This document shows, piece after piece, positions 17,798-24,764 of a DNA stretch of 64,000 bases. The notes beneath the pieces are model-generated. The model made no database searches and had not been told where the DNA came from. It worked only from the letters and a program-made list of their open reading frames with translations. Position numbers and translations under genes: made by a program. Each line of letters begins with the position of its first letter. Positions within the stretch are counted from its first letter, which is position 1. Source of the DNA: Flagellimonas hymeniacidonis (lineage in GTDB: Bacteria > Bacteroidota > Bacteroidia > Flavobacteriales > Flavobacteriaceae); the NCBI RefSeq assembly GCF_008040165.1, contig NZ_VRUR01000002.1, forward strand, positions 1,426,001 to 1,490,000. The letters run 5' to 3'.

Positions 17798-18880
17798 ATG
17801 AAAAAATTACTTTTGGCCATTTTGGCTGTATGTATTGTGGGCCTGTACTCTTGTGAGACCGAGCCACTTGATTCGGAAGCCTTAGGTGTCATTGAAGGCA
17901 AGGGTAAAGTAAAGCCAAAAAAAGAAAAAGACGAGGAACAGGATTGTGAGGTTGACCTCACACCTGATTTACCAGCTTTGGTAAATGCATGTACCACCGC
18001 TAAGGGTGTAGATGCTAACGATATTTATTTTGATTTAACCATTAATGACACAGCCCTAGCTGGAGATTATGGTGCATGGTGTATTGATGTCGATTTGTCG
18101 TTAAGTGGAAATGAGTGTTTTGATGCAGACGTCTACTCTAGTTACGAAGATTTACCTGTTGGAGCATTTGAAAATCCAGATAATTTTGATTTAGTCAACT
18201 GGATCATCAATCAAAATTATATTGGAGAAACAAGTCCAAGTGGAGGCATGTATACTTTTGGTGATGTTCAATGGGCTATCTGGGAGCTAGTTGATAATCA
18301 AAATTGCCAAGCTTGTGCATTCTTAGGAGACGAATGGAGCGAGGAAAAAGGACAGGAAATTGTTGATGCAGCTATCGCCAATGGTGAAGGTTTTGAGCCA
18401 GGAGAAGGTCAGCTTTTGGCAATTATCTTGATTCCAACCAATAACCGACAGCCTGTCTTTATTTCCATTCCTGTGGAATGTGGACCTGAACCAGAGTGTG
18501 AAACTGCTTTCGCAAGAGGAAATGATGGAAACACTTGTTTCTTGGATGAAGGTTTCAGTAGATGGGGTTGGACTATCGGTCCTCTTTCCCCAGATGCAGA
18601 TGAGTCATATGATATCTATGCAGGTGCTGGACAATGCGATATTAGTAAAGGAGAATTGGTAGGTACTGTTGATATAGTTTATGCGGATGGTGAAGTAACT
18701 GTAACATACAACATCGATGAAAGTTACTCTGTTGCTGAGACACATACCTATGCAGGTAACGATATGTTCCCAACTAAAAAGGGAGCTCCAACTGTTGCCC
18801 CAGGACAGTATAGCATTCAAGAAAACCTAGAAGGTGATATTTATGTAATCGCACATGCAGTGGTATGTGTAGAAGATTAA
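17798..18880 (+). CDS. Lipoprotein with thioester-domain-like (TED-like) region and C-terminal beta domain
   Basis: The 360-residue protein has a lipoprotein signal (MKKLLLAILAVCIVGLYSC, Cys19), a charged linker rich in Lys, Asp and Glu, and a domain at about residues 50-230. That domain carries GAWCIDVDLSL (Cys95) and TFGDVQWAIWEL (Gln158). This Cys...Gln pairing with CID and Q-x-AIW motifs matches thioester domains of Gram-positive surface adhesins, which form an internal Cys-Gln bond that reacts covalently with host ligands. The family match is pattern recognition only. A second, acidic beta-rich domain of unknown function follows (about 235-360), including YDIYAGAGQCDISKGELVGT. A paralogue lies 0.8 kb downstream. 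The protein is predicted to be anchored in the outer membrane. Confidence 0.7.
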   Translation: MKKLLLAILAVCIVGLYSCETEPLDSEALGVIEGKGKVKPKKEKDEEQDCEVDLTPDLPALVNACTTAKGVDANDIYFDLTINDTALAGDYGAWCIDVDLSLSGNECFDADVYSSYEDLPVGAFENPDNFDLVNWIINQNYIGETSPSGGMYTFGDVQWAIWELVDNQNCQACAFLGDEWSEEKGQEIVDAAIANGEGFEPGEGQLLAIILIPTNNRQPVFISIPVECGPEPECETAFARGNDGNTCFLDEGFSRWGWTIGPLSPDADESYDIYAGAGQCDISKGELVGTVDIVYADGEVTVTYNIDESYSVAETHTYAGNDMFPTKKGAPTVAPGQYSIQENLEGDIYVIAHAVVCVED

Positions 18881-18910
18881 ATCACCACATTAGAATAATA
18901 TAATTAATTA

Positions 18911-18938
18911 AAAAGCTAGGGATAAAACCCTAGCTTTT
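18911..18938. terminator. Bidirectional terminator between TED-like gene and DUF4870 gene
   Basis: AAAAGCTAGGG and CCCTAGCTTTT form an 11-bp stem around an ATAAAA loop, with T tracts readable on both strands. It separates two convergent genes, and the DUF4870 stop codon begins at its right end. Confidence 0.8.
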
Positions 18939-19298
18939 TTATATAAACGGAATCGTTAAAAACCGGGAAGGAGTTTCTCCATTAGCTGCTTTAACAGCAT
19001 TTACAATGGGTAAAACAAAACCAAGAATTGCAACTCCAATTAGACCCAAAATTCCCAGTCCCAATAGCAAAATAGCTGGAATACTTAAAATAATGTAGAG
19101 CAATAGACTTAACTGTAAATTTATCACAGCTTTTCCATGTTCATTCATTCCCTCAACGGTTCTTCTTGAAGAGAGCCAGATGATAAGCGGGACGATAAAC
19201 CCTCCAAATCCTGTAACGTAATGTAATAACTGTGTAAGGTGTGTAATGGATAACAGTGTGGTATCCTTTCTAATAACATTTTGATTAATGACTTCCAT
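18939..19298 (-). CDS. DUF4870 (Tic20-like) small membrane protein
   Basis: A 119-residue protein with three to four membrane helices. It shows the DUF4870 pattern: LLHYVTGFGGFIVPLIIW, then NEHGKAVINLQLSLLLYIIL, and a final FVLPIVNAVKAANGE. The family is widespread and of unknown function. The gene is leftward and lies between the two TED-like lipoprotein genes. This suggests that they arose by duplication around it, or that it inserted between them. Confidence 0.85.
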   Translation of the reverse strand: MEVINQNVIRKDTTLLSITHLTQLLHYVTGFGGFIVPLIIWLSSRRTVEGMNEHGKAVINLQLSLLLYIILSIPAILLLGLGILGLIGVAILGFVLPIVNAVKAANGETPSRFLTIPFI

Positions 19299-19640
19299 TT
19301 TTGATTGATTTTGATGATGTATTATATCAGTCTAAGGTTTCGATAAAATGTTACAAACCAGTATTATACTTCAATTTTTAACACTTCATCTGAGATTTTG
19401 GTGCTTTATCGACGCCATTATATTTAATTAATTGATAATCAATACATTAATATATAAAATCACTTTCTAGAAGTATCATTAAAGTGTTTATCTGTAAGAA
19501 AAATAAGACTTTATTATTCAAAGTAAAATCTTCAGATGCATCTTATCTAGAGATATGGCCTATTCACCCAATTCTACTGGAAAACCAGTCAAAAAGTTAG
19601 AATTTTGTTAAAACCAATAATCACGCAAAATCAACTAAGT
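19299..19640. other. Spacer upstream of second TED-like lipoprotein gene
   Basis: About 340 AT-rich bases without a convincing gene. A small hairpin ACTGG-AAAA-CCAGT sits at 19576-19589, just ahead of the downstream gene. No perfect TAnnTTTG element was found for either divergent gene. The region does not obviously repeat the promoter of the first paralogue. Confidence 0.45.
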
Positions 19641-20453
19641 ATGAAAAAAATTTACTATTTAGCTCTAGCATTGACAATATCTTTTGTCAGCTGCGAAAAA
19701 GAGGAAGTATCTGATATTGAAGAATCCTCTTTAGAATCAGTTGAGCATAGGTATAGGTATAAAAAATGGAAAAAGAAGAAATGTCAAATTAATGTGACAC
19801 CTGAGTTACCGGCAGTAATCAATGCCTGTACAACTGCTAAGGGTGTAGACGCAGACAACAGTTACTTTGATTTGACGATCAACGATACCAATTTAGCCGG
19901 TGATTACGGTGCATGGTGTGTTGATGTAGACTTGTCATTAGCTGCTGGTCAGTGTTTTGAAGCTGATGTATATTCAAGCTACGACAGTTTGCCAGAAGGC
20001 AAATTTGAACATCCAGAAAACTTTGACCTAGTAAATTGGGTCCTTAATCAAAACTTTATTGGAATGGAAAGCCAAAGCGGAGGAGCTTACACTTTTGGTG
20101 ATGTCCAATGGGCTGTTTGGGAGTTGATTGATGACCGAAACTGCCAAAGCTGTACATATTTGGGTGATGACTGGAGCCGGGAAAAAGGACAAGAAATTGT
20201 AGATATGGCAGTTGCCAACGGGGAGGGCTATGAGCCAGGTAATGGTGATTCCCTTGCTGTTATACTTATTCCAACCAACAATTTGCAAAGTGTTTTTGTT
20301 CCTTACGAACTAAAATGCGATGAAAATGTGGGAAGTATTTGCAAGAGGAGATACCGTACTTGGAAATGCTATAAATGGCGATGCAAGCATAAAAAGAAAA
20401 AGTGGAGAAGGAATTACGGAAGAAAAAAATTCAAATGTTCTTCTTCATATTAA
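19641..20453 (+). CDS. Paralogous TED-like lipoprotein with highly basic Cys-rich tail
   Basis: The start at MKKIYYLALALTISFVSC gives a lipoprotein signal (Cys18); a frame opening 36 bases earlier spoils it. The 270-residue product repeats the TED-like domain of its upstream paralogue, with GAWCVDVDLSL (Cys93) and TFGDVQWAVWEL (Gln156) at the same 63-residue spacing. It differs in two places. The linker after the signal is basic (HRYRYKKWKKKKC). The C-terminal beta domain is replaced by a tail in which 18 of the 31 residues from 235 to 265 are Lys or Arg, with five Cys between 226 and 266. The tail could bind acidic polysaccharide, LPS or DNA at the cell surface; this is inference. Confidence 0.7.
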   Translation: MKKIYYLALALTISFVSCEKEEVSDIEESSLESVEHRYRYKKWKKKKCQINVTPELPAVINACTTAKGVDADNSYFDLTINDTNLAGDYGAWCVDVDLSLAAGQCFEADVYSSYDSLPEGKFEHPENFDLVNWVLNQNFIGMESQSGGAYTFGDVQWAVWELIDDRNCQSCTYLGDDWSREKGQEIVDMAVANGEGYEPGNGDSLAVILIPTNNLQSVFVPYELKCDENVGSICKRRYRTWKCYKWRCKHKKKKWRRNYGRKKFKCSSSY

Positions 20454-20465
20454 AAATCAATATAG

Positions 20466-20498
20466 AAAAAAACGGGCAAAATAATTTCGCCCGTTTTT
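20466..20498. terminator. Bidirectional terminator after second TED-like gene
   Basis: ACGGGC and GCCCGT form a strong GC stem flanked by A and T tracts, with about 11 bases between the arms. It ends the rightward lipoprotein transcript and also lies just past the stop of the leftward CapK-like gene. Confidence 0.75.
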
Positions 20499-20501
20499 CT
20501 T

Positions 20502-21809
20502 TTAGCTCCTCCAGGCATTGATAACCTTCCGCCATTTACCAGATGCAAGAATCGGTATTTGATCAAAATAATCAAAACTGATTTGGGCCTTTTCTCCCAA
20601 AACATTTTTGAAATAACGGACAATTTCATTTTCCTTTACCTTGTCTGCTTTTGCAACTAGCCTAAACATGTATTTATTTTTTGTATTTTGAATAAACTGA
20701 TATTGCCTAATTTCTCCAAATTCGAGTACCATATAAAATATAAACGGAGAAACGGCATTTCCATGTAAGTCAAAAATTATATCGGCTCTGCGTCCAAAGA
20801 TCTCGGATAGATGTGAAGGTATTCTTCTTACACCTGTCGTTTCATGAACTATTCCGGTATCACCAGTATCATACCTGATCATAGGCATGGCATAATTGAA
20901 CAAATCCGTTACAACTATTCTGCCTAACTCTCCAGGGAGGGAGGGCCTATCGGAATCCAGTGCAAGAAACTCAAAAAAATAGCTCCCCCAATTTAGCTTG
21001 TACATTTCAGGGGAATTGGAAGTCTGTTGTGCCAATATCCCATTTTCATTGTTCGAGTATCTAGCATAAACCTCTGTCTTAAAAACTTTTGTCAATCTCT
21101 GTTTTAACAATGTATTAAGGCCCTCCCCGAATGTTATAACGGATTCAAGATTTGGGTATTCGAGGTAAATCTTCTCTTTTTCCAGAACGTCACAAATTCT
21201 TTCCAAAAAGGAAGGGTATCCTAGGATTACTTTTTTTTCTTGGTCACGATTTATGGAATAGGCCAGGTCAATTATCTCATTTTCTCCAGAGTCCATAACA
21301 TTATGCTGATGAATGTTTTGCAAGAACTTTTCCAGATTACTCTTCTTATTTGTATGATCCCATAACTTGAAATAATAGTACTTTATCCCTATTTGCCCCC
21401 CTACAGATTCAGAGAAGTGAACCACGTCGGAAGTATTTCTATTCTTTTTTCCCCTATCTTGAAAAATCGTAAACGGAACCCCAGTTGAACCACTACTGGA
21501 AGCTTTGTAAAGTTTTTTTGGATTAAAATATTGCGACAAGAAATTATCGTAATCGTTTAGAATTGTATTCTTGTTGATAATCGGAAAATTCCCCAGCTCA
21601 TATCCGTCAAACTGGCGGTAAAAAGGTACAGTCGAAGTGGCATGCTTCATAACTGCCTTCAGGTTTTGGTTAACCCTCTCAAAAGTATTTGGATCATCGA
21701 CATCTCCACCAACAACAGCATCAATTTCTTCAATATTTTTTGAAATCTGGTTTCCCTTTAAAAAATCGATTGCCAAAAATAATCTGCGTCTAGAATCTTG
21801 CAAAAACAT
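20502..21809 (-). CDS. CapK/PaaK-like adenylate-forming enzyme of polysaccharide locus
   Basis: A 435-residue member of the phenylacetate-CoA ligase-like branch of adenylating enzymes. Visible motifs are the P-loop-like ASSSGSTGVPFTIFQDRGKK, ITFGEGLN, the YARYSNNENG region, and MIRYDTGDTG with FGRRADII in the hinge. Proteins of this type, named CapK, are common in capsule and LPS clusters, where they probably activate an acyl group. Phenylacetate breakdown genes are absent, so that role is unlikely. The gene is preceded by a PglD-type acetyltransferase with a 28-base gap, suggesting a two-gene operon. Confidence 0.75.
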   Translation of the reverse strand: MFLQDSRRRLFLAIDFLKGNQISKNIEEIDAVVGGDVDDPNTFERVNQNLKAVMKHATSTVPFYRQFDGYELGNFPIINKNTILNDYDNFLSQYFNPKKLYKASSSGSTGVPFTIFQDRGKKNRNTSDVVHFSESVGGQIGIKYYYFKLWDHTNKKSNLEKFLQNIHQHNVMDSGENEIIDLAYSINRDQEKKVILGYPSFLERICDVLEKEKIYLEYPNLESVITFGEGLNTLLKQRLTKVFKTEVYARYSNNENGILAQQTSNSPEMYKLNWGSYFFEFLALDSDRPSLPGELGRIVVTDLFNYAMPMIRYDTGDTGIVHETTGVRRIPSHLSEIFGRRADIIFDLHGNAVSPFIFYMVLEFGEIRQYQFIQNTKNKYMFRLVAKADKVKENEIVRYFKNVLGEKAQISFDYFDQIPILASGKWRKVINAWRS

Positions 21810-21837
21810 AAACTAAATTCAGGTTGCTAACTCAGCA

Positions 21838-22500
21838 TCATAGATACTTTTCATTAGGTTCCCTGTTTTTTATAAATTTTCCGGGCACACCATAATAGAC
21901 GGCATTGCTTTCAGCATCTGTTGTGAGCAGAGATGCTGCACCAATAATCGTGTTATCCCCAATTTTTTTTCCATTTAAAACTGTAGCGCTGATAGAAACT
22001 GAACTGGTTTCACCAATTTGTACATTTCCCCCTAAAGTAACATTTGGTGCAATACTTGAAAATTGCTTCATATGACAATCATGTCCAACACTGCACTTTG
22101 TATTTAATATGGTAAAATCATCTATTCGGCAACCACGGTTTATCACTGTCCCTGCAATTATAGCCACTCCTTCTCCAAAAACAACATTTTTCGCAATAAT
22201 GGCACTAGGATGAATTGCATTGACAAACCGAATATCTGTAAAGCGTCTTTTCAACCGATTTACGACCAGTTTTCTTGACCAATTATCTCCTATGGCCACA
22301 AAAAACTTTGGTAATGCGTTTACCTTTAACAAATCTGAAACCACATTTTCGTCCCCCAAAATCGGATAGCCAAGAAAATTAGTTCCCTTTTCTTTATTTG
22401 TATCCATAAACCCTACAATTTCATAACCATCCAACCTTTCAAAGATATCTGTGATAACTTTGGCATGACCGGAGGCTCCGAAAATTATAATTTCTTCCAT
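21838..22500 (-). CDS. NeuD/PglD-family sugar O- or N-acetyltransferase
   Basis: The start at MEEIIIFGASGHAKVI gives 220 residues; an ATG five codons earlier is less likely. An N-terminal Rossmann-like sugar-nucleotide domain (residues 1-80) is followed by a left-handed beta helix with hexapeptide repeats. The general-base histidine is in SVGHDCH, and the C-terminus has the VPGKFIKN closing motif. PglD acetylates the 4-amino group of the UDP-diamino sugar made by PglF and PglE. Both of those types are encoded about 6-9 kb to the right, which makes this the probable third enzyme of a bacillosamine-like pathway. Confidence 0.82.
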   Translation of the reverse strand: MEEIIIFGASGHAKVITDIFERLDGYEIVGFMDTNKEKGTNFLGYPILGDENVVSDLLKVNALPKFFVAIGDNWSRKLVVNRLKRRFTDIRFVNAIHPSAIIAKNVVFGEGVAIIAGTVINRGCRIDDFTILNTKCSVGHDCHMKQFSSIAPNVTLGGNVQIGETSSVSISATVLNGKKIGDNTIIGAASLLTTDAESNAVYYGVPGKFIKNREPNEKYL

Positions 22501-22587
22501 AATACAATTACACAACGTAATGAAATTAGAAAAAATATAATTAAGATATTTAAATCAAAGGTCTTTAATCCATTAGCACACTTTATG

Positions 22588-22595
22588 TAATTTTG
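22588..22595 (+). promoter_or_regulatory. TAATTTTG -7 element just ahead of mnmE
   Basis: A perfect TAnnTTTG match ends only four bases before the mnmE ATG. If used, transcription would begin at or within two bases of the start codon. No good -33 TTG is seen at the right distance. Confidence 0.4.
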
Positions 22596-22599
22596 TCTA

Positions 22600-23970
22600 A
22601 TGATAGATCAAGATACCATTGTAGCTTTAGCAACACCATCTGGAACAGGTGCTATTGCTGTAATTCGAATTTCTGGGCCTGAAGCTATTTCTATTTCTGA
22701 TACTATTTTTCAGTCCATTCGAGGTAAGAAATTGATTCATCAAAAGAGCCATACGATTCATTTAGGTCACATTATAGAAAATGGTAAAATGTTTGATAAA
22801 GTTTTGGTTTCCCTGTTCAAAAGACCAAATTCTTATACTGCTGAAGATATCATTGAGATTTCGTGCCACGGTTCACCTTACATTCAACAACAAATCATTC
22901 AACTCTTTTTACGGAATGGATGCCGTATGGCTACTGCAGGTGAATTTACCTTACGTGCTTTTTTAAATGGAAAAATGGATTTAAGTCAAGCAGAAGCCGT
23001 TGCTGATTTAATTGCCAGTGATAGTGAAGCTGCTCATGATATTGCTATGAAGCAAATGAGAGGTGGTTTCAGTAGTGAAATTGAAAAACTAAGGGAGGAA
23101 CTTCTAAATTTTGCATCCCTAATTGAACTGGAACTGGATTTCTCGGAGGAAGATGTTGAATTTGCAGATAGAACCCAGTTTGACCAACTATTGAATCAAA
23201 TCAGTGAAGTACTCAAAAAGTTAATTGATTCCTTTGCCTTGGGCAATGTTATAAAAAATGGAATTCCAATAGCAATTGTTGGAGAGCCAAATGTGGGAAA
23301 ATCAACATTACTAAATGCATTGTTGAACGAAGAACGTGCCATTGTTAGTGATATTCCAGGTACGACGCGAGACACTGTTGAAGATCAAATAAGCATCAAC
23401 GGTATTAATTTTCGGTTTGTAGACACTGCTGGAATAAGGGAAACAAAGGATGTTGTAGAAAAAATTGGAATTGAGCGAACCTTTGAGAAGATAGAGGATG
23501 CTAAATTGGTTTTTTTTCTGTTTGATAATCCAGCTTTTGATAAAACGGAATTAGAAAAGATTATAAATCAGTATCCGGACAAGAACGTATTACCAATTTG
23601 CAACAAGGTAGATGTATTGACTAAGCTACAAGTCGATGAACTTAAGTCTGAAATTCCTGGCATTCTTTTTATCTCAGCAAAAAACAAAATTGGTGTCGCT
23701 GAATTAGAAAAAGAACTGCTTTCGCTTATCGACTCTGGCTCCCTCACCGGTGATGAAACCATTGTAACCAATAGTAGACATTATGATGCCTTACTAAAAG
23801 CATTGGAGTCCATTCAAAAGGTTAAGGAAGGAATTGATATAGAGTTATCTAGCGATCTTATCTCCATAGACATTAGACAAGCCCTTTTTCATCTAGGCGA
23901 AATAACGGGAAGTATTACAACCGATGACCTGTTAGGTAACATTTTTTCAAATTTCTGTATCGGGAAATGA
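22600..23970 (+). CDS. mnmE: tRNA modification GTPase MnmE
   Basis: MnmE, with MnmG, builds the 5-carboxymethylaminomethyl group on wobble uridine 34 of several tRNAs. The 456-residue protein has the N-terminal folate-binding domain (DTIVALATPSGTGAIAVIRI), a helical domain, and an inserted G domain with G1 GEPNVGKST at residues 228-236, DTAGI, and NKVD. It ends in the invariant FCIGK, whose cysteine is C454. It is a housekeeping gene embedded in the EPS locus, on the strand opposite its leftward neighbours. The N-terminus aligns so well with the family that the start is secure. Confidence 0.97.
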   Translation: MIDQDTIVALATPSGTGAIAVIRISGPEAISISDTIFQSIRGKKLIHQKSHTIHLGHIIENGKMFDKVLVSLFKRPNSYTAEDIIEISCHGSPYIQQQIIQLFLRNGCRMATAGEFTLRAFLNGKMDLSQAEAVADLIASDSEAAHDIAMKQMRGGFSSEIEKLREELLNFASLIELELDFSEEDVEFADRTQFDQLLNQISEVLKKLIDSFALGNVIKNGIPIAIVGEPNVGKSTLLNALLNEERAIVSDIPGTTRDTVEDQISINGINFRFVDTAGIRETKDVVEKIGIERTFEKIEDAKLVFFLFDNPAFDKTELEKIINQYPDKNVLPICNKVDVLTKLQVDELKSEIPGILFISAKNKIGVAELEKELLSLIDSGSLTGDETIVTNSRHYDALLKALESIQKVKEGIDIELSSDLISIDIRQALFHLGEITGSITTDDLLGNIFSNFCIGK

Positions 23971-24003
23971 TTGTGAGTAAAGAAAGCATATAGCGTATAT
24001 TTG
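23971..24003 (+). promoter_or_regulatory. Promoter of the CpsB-type phosphatase gene
   Basis: A perfect TATATTTG lies at 23996-24003, with TTG at 23971-23973 giving a 22-base spacer. The expected leader before the ATG at 24021 is only about a dozen bases. Confidence 0.55.
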
Positions 24004-24020
24004 CAATCCAAATTTTATGC

Positions 24021-24764
24021 ATGTTCAGTTTTTTTCATAAGAAAATATTTTTAGTGGACTACCTTCACGGGCTTGTGGATATGCATAATCATATTCTTCC
24101 AGGAATTGATGATGGCGCAAAGACCGTTGAGGATTCTATCAACTTAATAAAGGGGTTTTCAGAGCTTGGGATAACAAATTTTGTTTGTACTCCTCATATT
24201 ATGAACCACTATTATCCAAACACTCTAAAAACGATAAAACCTTCTTTTGATGCGGTTGTCGCTGAGCTTTCCACCCTCAAAATGGATTACATTAAAATTG
24301 ATTATTCAGCGGAGTATATGATTGACGATGCTTTTGAAAGCCTATTGGAAGAAAGATCAATAGTTCCATTAAGGGTAAAGTATTTATTAATTGAAATGTC
24401 ATATTTGCAACCTTCATTCAATTTCGATAACGCCATTACAGACATTGCAAAACATGGGTATTACCCAATTTTAGCTCATCCAGAAAGATATGTTTACTTT
24501 CATAAGGAATATAAAACCTACACACACCTTAAAAACCAAGGTATTTTGTTTCAATTAAATTTGATGTCGCTTGGTTCAGAATCTTATGGAACAGAAGTTC
24601 AAAAGGTAAGTCAAAAGCTTCTTGAAGACGGATGTATAGATTACATAGCATCTGATGTTCACAATAAACGTCAACTTAATTTACTACGTGAAATTAAAAT
24701 ATCCAATAAAACTCTGAAGCTTATTCTTCCAGTTATTGAAAATACAATCAATGCTTTTTACTAA
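24021..24764 (+). CDS. CpsB/YwqE-type PHP-fold tyrosine-protein phosphatase
   Basis: A 247-residue PHP-superfamily enzyme of the kind that dephosphorylates capsule tyrosine kinases. Metal-ligand motifs are visible: DMHNHILPGIDDGAK near residue 20, CTPHIM, EMSYLQ, LAHPERYVYF and SDVHNK. It resembles CpsB/CapC of streptococci and YwqE of Bacillus. The substrate is very likely the Wzc-type kinase encoded convergently. The two stop codons abut with no intervening base, so the 3' ends of the two transcripts must overlap unless transcription ends inside a gene. Confidence 0.87.
   Translation: MFSFFHKKIFLVDYLHGLVDMHNHILPGIDDGAKTVEDSINLIKGFSELGITNFVCTPHIMNHYYPNTLKTIKPSFDAVVAELSTLKMDYIKIDYSAEYMIDDAFESLLEERSIVPLRVKYLLIEMSYLQPSFNFDNAITDIAKHGYYPILAHPERYVYFHKEYKTYTHLKNQGILFQLNLMSLGSESYGTEVQKVSQKLLEDGCIDYIASDVHNKRQLNLLREIKISNKTLKLILPVIENTINAFY

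Noticed and set aside
20502..21809. Phenylacetate degradation gene
   Set aside because: No paa genes are nearby, and the protein sits beside an EPS acetyltransferase gene, which fits CapK-type function.
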